Under the pieces are notes generated by a model, which had not been told where the DNA came from, searched no databases, and was given only the letters and a program-made list of their open reading frames with translations. This document shows positions 11,042 through 22,811 of a stretch of 64,000 nt of DNA, in pieces. Every line of letters begins with the position of its first letter. Positions within the stretch are counted from its first letter, which is position 1. Both the position numbers and the translations under genes were made by a program. The stretch spans positions 3,225,501 to 3,289,500 of the forward strand of contig CP051140.1 in NCBI GenBank assembly GCA_001592805.2. The letters run 5' to 3'. This DNA comes from Peltaster fructicola (taxonomy: Eukaryota > Ascomycota > Dothideomycetes).

Positions 11042-11926
11042 CGTGGAAAGGTGCGGTGTGTCGGACGCTGCTGTGGGAGTACAATATGCTTCGCTATGGA
11101 TATGGGGAGCCCTTGGACGTTATCGTGGTTGTGCTCGCTGTGCTCGTGTTCGAGGTGAGGATCCTGGCTCGATGGCTGCTTCGCTCGTGGCAGGCGGTAA
11201 GTGCTGCGTTTGGCGTTGCCAAGGACGTACGAGTCTGCTGCTCACTCGAACCACAGCAGACACCTTGTTTGGTCGTTATTTCATGCGTTCATATAGTCGT
11301 GCTGTCAGTACTCAAGGTTGGTGTTTTGTTCTATGAGCAAGCCAGAATGCTTAGGAAGGGTAGTATCATGCTTGGCCTTGCGGCCGCTGCCGTTGGCCCT
11401 TTACCTATTTAAGCAATTCACCTTCGGCCTCCTCTTGGCTTATGATAACCAGAGATTGATGCTCGATCATGGCAGTTCATACAACATGTGCTTACAAAGT
11501 CATTATAATGTCACAAGACGAGTGCAAGACAGACCAGGTATAGCTAGATCAAGCTGTAAGACCTTATACCCGAGAGTGATTTGGCTGGTTAAGATTACAT
11601 CGTGTTGATAGGTTCCGTGATTGACGATCGCGGATAGTCGACAGATGCACTTTTACTAGACGATATATCGCCGATATGCCGCTGCACAAGTGCGTCGAAA
11701 TTCACGAAAGGTATGATACAAGCTCCCTTTCCTCATGAGCTATGATGGACAACCAGGTCATGGTTCGAAGGAACCCATCTGATACACTGCCTTGTCTCGA
11801 TCGCAGTAATGCAGTCCAGCCCTACATGCTGCAGTACGTCCTGAGCGGTCTTTACGCTACGATGCTGAGTATTTTATTCGAGAAGGGCCATGATGAGGTC
11901 TTTGTGAACACGCAGTAAGTTTGTCT
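11042..11926. other. Intergenic region, no gene seen
   Basis: About 885 nt between the 5' end of TOA1 and the 3' end of the arrestin gene. Overlapping plus-strand frames of 70-157 codons are Cys/Arg/Val-rich shadows without recognisable domains. It should contain the TOA1 promoter. Confidence 0.5.
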
Positions 11927-13587
11927 TCAATGATGCTTCTCATCTCGGAACAGCAGATTATCCTGGGCTGCTGCTGGTGGAGCGTATGCTGGTCGATATC
12001 CATCAACCGGCGGCAGGTCTGCAGCTATCACATCTTCGTAGCTGGGAGGTGCGTCGGCGAAGGAGCTATCAGGAGCATGAGCAGGCTCAGCGACTGCCGG
12101 CTTGTTGTCTGGAAGAGGTAGCTTCGCATCCGTAGCACTGCTAGTTGAAGGTATGTCCACAATGACTGGTGTAGTTGGTTTACCATTGTCTTGTTGAGCC
12201 TTTGCTGCAGCCATTCGAGATAGCACTTGAGCTGGAGGAGCGATACCCGAGAAGACTTGCGTGTCCAGCTTGAAAGGCAGCACGACTGTTTGTGGCTGTG
12301 ATTGTGTCAGCAAGGTGATCTTTTCTGATTGCAACGAGTGTATGACTCCATAGCTCACCTTTGAACCTGCAGCTCTTCCTGTATAGCTGAGTCCAATGCG
12401 TACATCAATCTGGTAGTATCGTTGTATATTGCACGTTACAAACGATGGTGCAATCGTGGTCGGCAACGGCGTCGTCCGCCATAGATCGCTGTCGAGTGTA
12501 ATCTCTTGATCTGCAGTATCAGAGGCACTTCCAATCGGTGTCTGCATGTTGCTCCTGCTCAGCAGTACCCAGTTCTGCTGTTCGAGACGTTCGAATTCAT
12601 GCGCCGTGACCTTGGTATAGCCGACCAGAGCAACTTGGAGAGATTGCATGTATAACATGCCGGTCGCACCATTGAGCTTCTTGACCACGATCGACAGTGG
12701 TAGTGCTTGATTGCAAGTTATGATAGGAGGCTCCGGTAGTCTTATGTCGACGCTTAAGGACTGCCCATCGCCGATAGCTCCGTTAGAGCTAGCACCACTG
12801 AACAAGGACTTCATCTTGCTCTTCTTCGTTGCATCAGCAGCAGACGAGAAGTCATACTTCTGTCTGGCGTATCTATGTTCACCGGTAGCCGGCGGTCGAG
12901 GAGGCTCTATCGGCAAGAAGCTGAATGGCGAGAAAGCACGAGGATTTTCCTTGAGTAGCCCTTGTCGAGCAATGGTGGTCTTGACGAAATACGAGATTTC
13001 GGCCTCGCCAGGAAAGCCGGTCAGTGTGGGTGGAAGGGTCTGCTTGACGTGTCGTGAGGGCTCTCTCGTCATCTCCAGACCTAGACTCGACCTGTTCAGT
13101 TGTATACCTGGGAGAGAAGGTTGAGAGTTGAAGCAGGCATTGTTGAATGGTATCTTAAACTTGAATGGATATTCATGATTGCCGGATGGTAAGGTGAAGA
13201 CTCCTTTTGCAGCATTTCTAGCATCGGCAACATTGGCTGGTGGGAAGACGCTCAGCACTTGATATAGGATCTGACCTGTCAGTTGTATATCTTCAATAGC
13301 ACCTCAACACTGACTTTGTGGGTCTCAAGAGTTTGCTTTGTGTCATCTTTGTCGTACGATCCTGGTGTGCGCTGCCCGAGCAGTCTCGTCCGACTCTCGC
13401 CCTCGAGTTTGACCACGATGGAGGTGATATTGACCGCCTTGGTACATCTTAGGATCACACGGCCACTGATCTCATCTAGGTTTGTGAAGATAGTGTTCGC
13501 TGGTTGGTCAAGAATGATCGAAGCCTGTACCGAAGAGGAGGACGTCCACTGCCAATTTGGCTCGAGATTCTTGTTGTATGGAACCAT
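11927..13587 (-). CDS. Alpha-arrestin (arrestin-related trafficking adaptor) with PPxY motif
   Basis: Two exons, 13315-13587 and 11927-13270, joined by a 44-nt intron (GTCAGT ... CTGAC ... CAG) giving ...ETHKILYQVLSVFPPA...; about 538 residues. The arrestin N fold begins at NWQWTSSSSVQASIILDQP and includes ISGRVILRC; the C half includes DIRLPEPPIITCNQALPLSI. Near the C-terminus is DAPPSYEDV, a PPxY motif that in ART proteins recruits the Rsp5/NEDD4 ubiquitin ligase. Inferred role: adaptor for ubiquitylation and endocytosis of plasma-membrane permeases. The start at 13587 is my choice; an in-frame ATG lies further upstream at 13722 but encodes a His/Arg-rich, non-arrestin leader. It diverges from the P450 gene with only 231 nt between starts. 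Confidence 0.85.
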
Positions 13588-13818
13588 CACTATCAATGCG
13601 GGTCGTTGTTCATGCTTCCGCCCACCATGCAGTGAGCATACACGCAGGTCTTGTAACGGTGGATGAAGATTCGTGACATGGTGGCAGTGAAGGTGAGATG
13701 TCGTGGCTTGAGGCGGAGACACGATCGTCGGTCAGCTCAGTGAACGAACTCTGCTCGGAAGGATTCACTTGACACATTGCTGCTTACACCCGTCGACGTG
13801 ATCACTCGGACTATCATC
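13588..13818. promoter_or_regulatory. Compact shared promoter between arrestin and P450 genes
   Basis: 231 nt between two divergent start codons. A frame from the arrestin exon runs through part of it (to 13722), so the true arrestin start could shorten the gap to under 100 nt. No specific regulatory motif recognised. Confidence 0.4.
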
Positions 13819-15566
13819 ATGGCTGTTATGAACTACTCCGTAGTGATCCTCAGCTTGGCCGCATGCTCCCTGCTGGCATTCGTGATCTCATCGCATCGCC
13901 GTCAAGTATGGAACGCCATCGCTGTTCGGGACTGAGGACTAACTACTTCTCAGCAAGCTCTCAAGCTACTGTCACAGCAACATAACTGTCAGCCTCCAAA
14001 ATGTCTGCCCAACAAATGGTTCCCGCCATTGGGACTGGACAAGCTTGACAAGGTCATCGCAGCTGAGAAGACACGCACATATCCTCTCTTGATGCTACAA
14101 GAGCATGAGACTCATGGCGATACATATACCCAGTACGGAGGCGGCGTGTTCACAGTCATCACCAGGGATCCAAGGAACATCCGAGAAGTGCTGTCACGAC
14201 AGTTCAAGAGTAAGTGGCTGGCCTGCACCATCACATGCTGACCGGAACTAGGCTTCGACATAGGTCATGCTCGACATGGCTGTGTTATGCCGCTACTGGG
14301 TGATGGCATCTTCACACAGGACGGTGAGAAATGGTCAAGATCAAGGAAGCAGTTGGCACCATTGGTTCAACGTCCTTCGTTGCCAGATCTACAGCTGATC
14401 GAGCGTCATTTTCAGCGCCTCCTGACAAAGATAGAGGCCAAGGCTGGACAGACCATGGACATGAAAGACTATCTTTTCGATTTGAGCCTGGAGCTGACCA
14501 CCGAGTTCCTACTGGGCGAAGTGCCTGCAGATGGTGGTAGTCAGGCATCAAGCTGGCTCACTTCTCTCGTCGTAGAGCTCAACACTGCGTTTGCATGGAT
14601 AGCACGACGTGAACGATTGAAGGTGTTCTACTGGCTTGTCGACGGCTTCCAGTTCAGACGGTCGTGTAGTGCAGCTCAACGCATCGTGGCAGACTTGGTT
14701 GCGAAGGCAGCAAAGGATGTACGAGCGAGCGGAGAGGATTCATACGTCGCCTTCGCACCACTGCTGCAGCAAGGATCAAACCAGGACAACATCAGAGACC
14801 AAGTACTGAACCTCCTGCTTGCTGGTAGAGACACCTCTGGAGTCTTGCTCTGCTGGATCTTCTATGTGCTTGGTCGTGACAGCAACCTTGTGAAGATCCT
14901 CAAGACCGAGATCCTGGCAACATTGACAGAAGACAAGACGAGATGTCCTAGCAAGCATGAGCTCAACGGTATGAAGAAGCTTGACAACTTCATTACGGAA
15001 AGTGAGTGGTGTTAATTGCAGACGTTTCAGTGCTGATGTCATACAGCTCTCCGATTCTTTCCTCCGGTACCAATCAATGGTCGTTTGAGCAATGCAGATG
15101 CTGTGCTTCCTCACGGAGGTGGTAAGGATGGAGAGGCTCCCTTTGTGGTGCCCAAGGGCAGCATCGTTGCTTTCTCAGCATTCGCAACACAGCGTTCCAC
15201 CGCACTATACGGGCCAGATGCGGACAAGTTCGATATCGATCGCTGGGACAACGACCAAGTCAAAGAGAGGAGGATGATCGACTGGTCCTTCCATCCCTTT
15301 ATTGGAGGGCCTCGAAAGTGTATAGGAGGTGAGTCGGTAACTCCTAGTCAAAGCTACGGCTGATCAAGACAGAACGCCTCGCTATCACCCAAGCAAAATA
15401 CTTGACCTGCAGGATACTACAGCACTTCGACAGCATCATCGCCACAGACAAGCTCGGGCAGCCAATCCAGCAAAGAGACGACTGGGAACAGCACGTGCAG
15501 TACGATGTTGGCTTGACAATGGCGCCTCACAATGGTACATGGGTTCAATTCATCCCTACGAACTGA
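13819..15566 (+). CDS. Cytochrome P450 monooxygenase, CYP52-like
   Basis: Five exons: 13819-13905, 13954-14209, 14252-15001, 15047-15328 and 15373-15566, all with GT/AG introns of 42-48 nt and consistent phases; 522 residues. The N-terminus has one membrane anchor (VVILSLAACSLLAFVI) placing it on the ER. Seen: the I-helix oxygen-binding motif AGRDTS near residue 304; the K-helix ExxR as ETLRFFPPVPING; the haem loop FIGGPRKCIGGERLA with the axial Cys near residue 455. Overall layout and the ETLR-PPVP-NGR segment resemble CYP52 and related fatty-acid or n-alkane omega-hydroxylases. That assignment is by pattern only; the substrate is inferred. Its last 22 nt overlap the coding 3' end of the opposite-strand NLR-like gene. 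Confidence 0.88.
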
Positions 15567-18500
15567 CGCGGCGGGCTCACCGGCGTCCTTACTGCGAACG
15601 ACGGCCGTCTCGCGCCCATCTGCACATCTATATGATCAGGGTTATAATGTGTCATGAAATATGTCTCCCACCACGAGTCCGGTCCGAAGATCCGCAGCAG
15701 GCCGGCCATCACCTTTGCATGCATTCCTCGTGCCTCTTGTATCTTGCCTTGCACTGTGTAGCACGCTAGCAGATAGGACGCGGCGACCATTTGGTCTGGG
15801 TGGAATCCTCGAACTCGCTCGTGCCCGAGAACAACTTGCTCGAGCACCTCCTCAGCCTCAGCAATGTCGCCAGCGAGCATCAGGATGTTGCCGAGATGCG
15901 CCTTGCCAAAGAGTGTGCCGAGATTGTCCTTGCCCAGGTTTCTTTCCGCGATAGGTACTCCCTCTCGTATCATCTGTTCAGCTTCGAACAGATCTCCTCG
16001 TGCCGCTTTTATGCGTGCAAAGTTGCACAACGCATATAGTGTAAGTGGATGTTGCTTGCCGAACAGCTTCTCTCGGGTCTCAAAGACCTCTCGTTGTAGT
16101 GAATAGGCGATTCTGAGATCCTCCTTTGAGGGCTCGATGGCATAACGATGTCGATCGAATCTTGCCATGGCGGCGCTCTCTTTTGCATCCAACAGATCTC
16201 GTATGGACTGTCCCGGCTTTAGTATGTCTAGCAGACCAGTGACAGCCTGTGTGTTGAGCTCGACGGCATCATCAAAGTCGGCAAGCTTGCCAACAACTCT
16301 CCCGAGATGTGTCATGGCTATATATAAGTTGATAGCGCCGACTGGCTGTATATTGAGCAGTCCAGCTACTGCCCTTTCTAGAAGGTCCCTGGCGTCGAGA
16401 AACTTGCCGCGCATCCAGTATGAGAAGCCAAGCTTGTCCATGACAGTCAAGGTGTCAATATCGTCTTCTCCTCGAGAGCGCATACAGGCTTCGAGAAGAC
16501 CTTGCTGAAGCTCTATTGCTTTCTCCTCTTTGGCTTGCCAGAAGTACGTCTCGCTCAGGAACAGACGAGACTTGATAGTCGTCGGGTGTTGAACGCCTAG
16601 GTTTGTAGTCAAGAACTCGTCCACAGTAGTGAGAAGCTCGCTAGCTTCTTTCCACTGGCCATTCTCAGCATACACCATGGCGAATTTTGCGAAGCGCTTG
16701 ATGTCAGAGCGTGAAAAGCTGGCACTCGTTGAAGGCCACAATTTGCTCCTCGCGAGGAGGTTCTCCTGGTACTTAGCTTGTATGATGCGCTCTTGCTCCT
16801 TGACGTGCTCGATATGAGGCAGCATACGTCGCCGCAGTTGAGCGTAGCCTTCCGACATACCTAGTGGCGGTAGTAGTATCACATTGGCAAGCACGTCTCG
16901 AGCCACACAACACCACACAGCCCGCTCAGGAAGTGTCATGGATTCCCGTGCCCAGTAGTGATGTAGCGGGTGCATCGAAAAGCTATCATCGTCTTGGCAA
17001 TGCTGAATGAGAGCACCCTGCTCCAGAGTGAGTAGAGTGTGCCGTAATTCAGACTCGACGACACTACGATCCGAGTCACCTAGCGAGGACATCAGCCCTG
17101 GGCCGACCTGCTTCTCGCCCAGCTTCACGAAGAAGTTGTACAATCTGAACGAAATGTCCTGGAGGTATTGAAGGGTTTGGCCTTTGCCGGATGGAGCTGC
17201 AGTCGTCGGACTATTTCCGCCTGATGCCTCAAGGCGGACATTCACAACAGCCTGAATCAAGATCTCGAGGGCGAAGTTGTTGCGATGCATGAAGGACAGA
17301 ACTCGTAGAAGCTCCATGCCGTCGTGTGATGTCGTGCATGCGTTCATCTCGAACGTTGCGAAGACGGTCTCATATCCATCAGTGCGAAGTTTCTGTCTTT
17401 GCGCAACAGCTTGAACGTGGTTGAGACACTTGTTGAAATTGGCAAGACATGTATCCAGTGTGCAGTGGCCCTGTCGGATTGCTGTGCCAGCATCGACGAG
17501 CGCTAATGGGAGGTACTCAACCTCTGTGCAGAAGAGTTTCGCGGTGTTCATCTCTTCCCGTGTAAGTTGATGCGTCAGACCAGCGGATGTCAGGAACAGA
17601 TCGATGGCATCCTCGGCGCGTAAGCCTCCCAAGCTGAAACCTTTGCTGCCAAAGTTGCCTGTTATCCTCAAGGACGGATCTCGAGTACTGATCAAGCAGA
17701 AGCCACTCTCGCAGTCGGTGAAGAATCGTTCGCGTGGACCAGTCCCTATGAAGCCGTCTAAGTCGTCCACGATCAGTAGCCACGGTCGCTGCTGTGTAGA
17801 TAACCAGTATTTGACCGACTTAGCGGTAGGCTCGACATCAGCAATCTTGGCGATTTCAGCCCACGAGGCATTCTCACTCGCTGTAGTCGAGGCGTCTATG
17901 AAGAAGACAGCCCAAAACTGATGGCGATTCTCTTGGGCGAACCTGCAACAGAACTCGGTCTTGCCAGAGCCACCACCACCGTAGATGACAAAGCGTTTCT
18001 CAAATGCTGTGTACCTGACTTCGTCATACGCAGCTCTCAAGCTTGTAAGTATGTCTGCTCTTCCCTTGTAGATTGATGATGTCGCTCTAGGAATCAGGAA
18101 GTGCTCGTTCAAGCATGTCAATGAGCGTGCCTCGTAGGCTTGAAGGATGATCTCATGGATCTGTTCTTGGCGATGGCTCGACTGTGTACTACCACTTAGA
18201 AGTGTAACTTGTCGCTCGAGTTTCGAGTCAAGCGTTCGTAACAAAGATGCGATTTCTATCCATGCTTGCGTCGAGGCTGTTGAGTATTGTCGCGCTGCTG
18301 TTATGTCAATGATTGTGATACAGACGTCCAGCGTCCGATCGAAGGTGAGTATATCCTGCCAGAAGCGCACGATATGTGACTGTTCTGTACCCTCGCCTAG
18401 AAACCAGCGAACCTTGTCCAGTGGTGGTATGGTCTCGTCCTCGACAATTGCCCTAATCTGTCGGTCGAAGTCTTTCAGTGTAACCTCGTAATCGTCCAAT

Positions 18501-18750
18501 GTGCTCTTCGTCTGCCGTCGAATGTTGAGGGCCACGCGCTCATCACCACCGAAAATGCCCGACTCTTTCTGGATGGTGTCTCTTATCCGCCGACATAAGA
18601 TCTCCAGCTCGTATATCTCTTGTATGGCTCGATCCAGATCGTCATCTACAATGTTGCTGTCTCTTTGACAGAGATCAGGTAGGTGACCAGGTTTGCGCTC
18701 GCATCGAGGATGCCGCCAACGCTCACGGCGATCGAGAAAGGATCAGCCAT
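15545..18750 (-). CDS. NLR-like protein: N-terminal fungal domain, NB-ARC, TPR array
   Basis: The main frame runs from 15545 to about 18660; residues before 18535 lack an ATG. A separate frame from the ATG at 18750 starts MADPFSIAVSVGGILDA, a leader typical of fungal NLR and NTPase proteins, and stops near 18650. The two must be joined by an intron I cannot place or by one missing base near 18650-18662. Main domains: helical N-terminal region; P-loop YGGGGSGKTE; Walker B LLIVDDLD; ISTRD; and the LPLAL (GxP-like) motif, all as in NB-ARC STAND ATPases. A C-terminal TPR series of the kinesin-light-chain style follows (for example GKQHPLTLYALCNFARI). About 1060 residues in total. Inferred role: intracellular non-self or stress recognition. 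The 5' structure is uncertain. Confidence 0.75.
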
Positions 18751-19855
18751 GGCAGTTCATGGTGTGCACAGTCGTAGAGGCTTCCGCGGACTCGCGATTC
18801 CGTTAGCCTGTGCTTGAAGGCGGCAAGTACTGACTGGGCAACGTGGTGCTGTAATATCGGGTTACCTGCGTGTATGACGATGGCACTCCTGCACCGGCTG
18901 ATGATATTATAGATGGGTATGTTGAAGTGTAGTACAAAGTTGAGGCCTTGGGAGGAAAAGGTTCAACGAGTCCTTGTACTCATATGAAACTGGCGGGGTT
19001 TATGATTGCCGACGAAGCATCACCCATCACATCGACAAGGTCTCGCACCAGGCTCTGTGATCGGCATGTGTCTCTTCTGTGAGACGCTGCGCCTGGACCC
19101 GTATGGCACAACGGCAGCATATCAGCTCGCGTCAGGTGCTTGGCCCGCGATTTCATGTGCGACATCGCATCAGGTTATGACACGGCAGCGTCGTCTCATC
19201 TTTCACAGCCCTTCGATCATCATTTCTGCGATAAGGTTCGTGTAGTGCGCGAGTCGGGCCATGGAGCTGAGAGTGGCCGTACGTAAGCGTCTACGGCTGA
19301 AGCCAGGGTTTTGAGGCTTGTGATCAAAATCATGGACCACCTTGACCACTTCATCACCGCCCTCGTATCGGTCAACTGTCAATGCCTGGCGGCGGCAGCT
19401 TCAGCTCTCGAATAAAATCCGTCGAGACCTGCTCGATTCCACAGGGATCGCACATTGTCATTCCGATATCGTGTACAACCGCCCTGACAAAGCACTTTAG
19501 TGTCTACCTTACTGATCCTCCTGCACCTGGCCACGTTCTCAAGACCACTTTGAACCTTGTCGCATCTCCTCGCCGCTCTTGCTCCGACTGGGCTACAAGT
19601 AAATGGTCGTTGAGATCGACAGCAGGCCTTAGCAGATTGTCGATCACACTTGGTTTGCATGAGCTCTTGTCGCAATCCTGACACTCGATGGTTCACAGAG
19701 CTGTGCCGATTGACATCTTGGCATTTCACAAGGATCTTCTTGATCTGCGGCGCAGTGCTTTGTGGAAGCATGCGTTGTCATCGATAGCAATGCGTCGCTG
19801 AGGCTGAGAGCGATTCCACCAGAGAACATGCGGTGTACAGAGCTGTCAACTTACA
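18751..19855. other. Intergenic region, no gene seen
   Basis: About 1.1 kb. Opposed frames of 60-130 codons overlap around 19380-19830, rich in Cys, Ser and Arg with no domain resemblance; I read them as chance. It should hold the NLR promoter and the 3' end of the small gene at 19856. Confidence 0.45.
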
Positions 19856-20356
19856 TCACATCAACCCGCCATAGATCTTGTCGCCCGACCTATTGTTTGT
19901 TGTCTGTGGATAGGCAACCCAGAAGCCGTGCTGCTTCGCCTTCTTCTCATGCTCCTGGTGTAGCTGTGGGTATGCGATCGTTGCAGGTGCATCGAGCCCA
20001 CCAGATTGTCTGTTGGCGAGATAACCATGCGCGAAAGACATGAAAGTAGCCACATCGAACTTCTCGATCACTTTCTGCTCTTGCAATACGTGTAGAGCAT
20101 GCTTCAGCCACTCTTGAGATGTGCTGTCTGCGTCGAGACTGCCATTCTTGACTTCATAGTGCTCCTGGAGGAGCGCATTGAGCTTCTTCTGCGATATATG
20201 CGCTGATTCAGCTATGAGGATGCTGCCAAGGATGGAATCATGGCTCCCCAGCTCGATGGAATGGATCTGATGCTGCGCAGCCTTGTCATTCCACGTAGCG
20301 CAATACTCTACCACTTCAGCGTTGCCTGTACCAAGCAATGAATGTGCTTCAGCCAT
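19856..20356 (-). CDS. Small conserved-looking protein of unknown function
   Basis: 166 residues from the ATG at 20356 (MAEAHSLLG). In-frame codons continue upstream to 20488, but that leader looks unlike protein. The product is soluble, mostly helical and acidic, with no signal peptide or membrane segment. Seen: WNDKAAQHQIHSIELG, SILGSILIAE, ALLQEHYEVKNGS, DADSTSQEWLKHALHVLQE and a C-terminal KKAKQHGFWVAYPQ ... YGGLM. I recall similar unnamed proteins in other ascomycetes but cannot assign a family or function. The even composition and absence of low complexity favour a real gene. It sits alone between an NLR-like gene and a sedolisin gene, both also on the minus strand. Confidence 0.65.
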   Translation of the reverse strand: MAEAHSLLGTGNAEVVEYCATWNDKAAQHQIHSIELGSHDSILGSILIAESAHISQKKLNALLQEHYEVKNGSLDADSTSQEWLKHALHVLQEQKVIEKFDVATFMSFAHGYLANRQSGGLDAPATIAYPQLHQEHEKKAKQHGFWVAYPQTTNNRSGDKIYGGLM

Positions 20357-20766
20357 GATTGTCCATTTGGGCCGCGGTTTCTGGTACTGGTGACTATCAG
20401 ATCGTGGCACGTCTGTGTCGACACTGCGAGCGCAGGCGTAGATGCTTGTCTTATCGAGCATGATGCGAGTGGTTTTGTTCGAGATCAAGCTCGCGGGTCG
20501 ATCAATTGTGAAGAGAAGGCAGTGTTGATCGTTACTGACAGTATGTCACCCGTACTACGAGTCGGATGTCTCGGGTAGCGTATTCAAAGCATGATTTCAA
20601 GCGAGATCATACTGACGTTCAGTTGATCAGTGACACGAGATCAGCACATGGGCAATTGAGGCGATGTTTTCTTTAATGATCGTCGCTACGTAAATGTAAA
20701 GTCTGCGTCATTCTACACATAATGCAGCGCAGTGCTGCCCGCAACACTGTCCCTCACTCTTGCTTC
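20357..20766. other. Intergenic region, no gene seen
   Basis: 410 nt separating the small unknown gene from the 3' end of the sedolisin gene. Only a 78-codon shadow frame crosses it. No repeats or RNA gene recognised. Confidence 0.4.
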
Positions 20767-22811
20767 TCAAGGAAGACTGAGCCAAAGAGCGAGCATCTTG
20801 GGGAAGTTCGGAGTACCCAGACCAGTGACAGGATCCCACTGGCTGACAGCACTGAAGCCTGATGTGCCACAACCTGGGTTGTTACCCTCAGTGATGTCGT
20901 TGAACACCTCTGGATGAGCATATGCCACTGGGTTGATGAAGCCAATAGCACTCTTGCCAATATTGAGCCTCTCCTGGTTGATCAAAGTGAGGATACTGCC
21001 GAGTGTTGGCGAGGATGCCGATGTACCATAGACAAGAGCGAATTGGCTGTCAACAGCCACAACATAGTTGGCTCCGTTGGCGCTGATATCTGGGTAGCCA
21101 CGCACAGCTCGGCTGTTGTTGTATCTATCTGCACCATATGGTGGGTTGTGGTTGGCGTAGTAGTTCTTGACTGCAGAGGATTGGTAGCTCGGCAGAGGGA
21201 AGACGTTGGAGAATCCACCGCCAGAGTAGATGACTTCCTCACAAGCCATCTCTGGCTCTTGGCCAATTGCAAGGTCAATCAGGATGTTGGTGTTATTCTT
21301 GACCTGCGTTGCGCCGACTGCCGTAATGTATGGGCACGTTGATGGGAAGGATGGTGTGAACAGTCCGTTGGTACCGTTGTTGAGAGTCTCGTTGAGACCG
21401 TATGGTGATCCTGGGATGGTGCACTCGTTAAGGTTTCCTGCTACGCCGTTGTCTCCACTGCTGAACAGGAATGATGTTCCAGTCAAACCCAGCTTGAGGT
21501 ATTCGTTGCACTGTCGCTGCTCATAGAGAGGTGTAAGATCGATCTCGTTGTAACCATAACTAGACAGGTTAGTTATGATTGCATCCTAATGAGCAAACGT
21601 ACCTTGTGCTGATGACCTTGGTGGTAGCAATACCACCGCACTGCTCAGGGCCTTGGTAGCCGCCTGGAAGTGGGTTCGGGTAGACACCATCGAAGTTAGG
21701 ATTGTCGTCCGCGCAGAATGAGCCATCGAAAGCGTCGAGCAGATTGCTGAAAGAGCCAGTGCCTGTCTCGTCTCCGACTTGGTAGAGTGTAACATTCTGT
21801 GGATAAACGAGTGTCATAGCGTACTCAAGATCGAGATCTGACTCGCCGTTGTAACCAAAGCCAGCTACTTCTTGCTGAACGATGCCGCCATCGATATCGA
21901 TCTCGATTGGTCTCTCACCAACTTGCTGAGTCGAAAAGTTGGAGAAGAACAGGTCAAGATCCTCTGGGCGATAAGCTTGAGGTGTGTACTCGACGATACC
22001 GTAGCTGTTCTTTGGGTTCGTCTTAAGGAGTTGGTTTGGTGGCAGGCCGTAGAGGACTCGCAGACACCAGGGTGTGATCTGCTTGTCACAATCGCTCAGC
22101 TCCTGAATGACGTTGCCGATTCCGCCGAGCCATTGTCCAAGCTTGGGCAGAGAGCCGCTGTTTGGCGAGCCCAACGTTGGGTGTCCACGCTTGGCCAATG
22201 ATTCGTCCGACTTCTTCATGAGCTTGGTATCGAAGTGCACTGTAGGCCAGACAAGATCAACGTGCTTGTCCTTGATGTTTGCTGGAAGGCTGTACTGCTC
22301 GCATGCTACTTGAGATTGTCCATTGGAGTGCTGGTAAAGGTGGTACTTTGTCTTGAGCAGGTTCTCCGCCTCAGCGACCTTGAGGTCAACTTTGAGCCAG
22401 CCTCGACTGTCGGAGAGCTTGTGTCGGGTCTCTGGAATGCCAGCAGATTCGAGCCACGACTTGACAGTGCTGATAGTCTCGTCGCTGTTTGATGTTAGCA
22501 CAGGCTTCTTGGAGCTACCATCATCCTTACCTTGGAGCGAATGCATTCACAACATCCTCTGCTGTCCAGTGCTTGCCGTAGTTCTCTGAGCCTGGCGTAG
22601 AGACGTCCATGAGCCAGTCGTGACCATTGTCAAGGTTGCTTTGTGTCAATGCAATGCGCATGGGCAATACTATATCCTTGTCCAATGCACCACGACGGAC
22701 CCAGCCATGTGGTAAGGCGGATCTCTTCTCATGTACGACATGAGGTGCGGTCAAAGGAGAGGCAAGGACTCCAGCGACCAGGAAGCTGGAAGCAAAGACA
22801 GAGAACAACAT
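20767..22811 (-). CDS. Secreted sedolisin / tripeptidyl-peptidase (family S53)
   Basis: Three exons: 22531-22811, 21603-22484 and 20767-21559, introns 46 and 43 nt, phases consistent; 651 residues. A signal peptide (MLFSVFASSFLVAGVLA) is followed by a pro-kumamolisin activation domain (about residues 30-190, HDWLMDVSTPGSENYGKHW). The mature enzyme shows the sedolisin catalytic set: GESDLD supplies the Glu and Asp near residue 307, and YGTSASSP supplies the nucleophilic Ser near residue 564. The usual SGTSAS reads YGTSAS here. The oxyanion region SSGDNGV and the calcium-site region DITEGNNPGCG ... WDPVTGLGTP are present. Family knowledge: these enzymes remove tripeptides from proteins at acidic pH outside the cell. 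It resembles Aspergillus SedA-D proteins. Confidence 0.92.

Noticed and set aside
10863-11412. Plus-strand frames antisense to the TOA1 5' end
   Set aside because: They overlap TOA1 exons and introns and lack protein character; TOA1 on the minus strand explains the region.
11755-11790. GGTTCGAA box reminiscent of a tRNA B box
   Set aside because: No matching A box, acceptor stem or anticodon arm could be folded around it.
19379-19829. Overlapping frames on both strands around 19.4-19.8 kb
   Set aside because: Mutually overlapping, Cys/Arg/Ser-rich and without recognisable domains; no splice logic.
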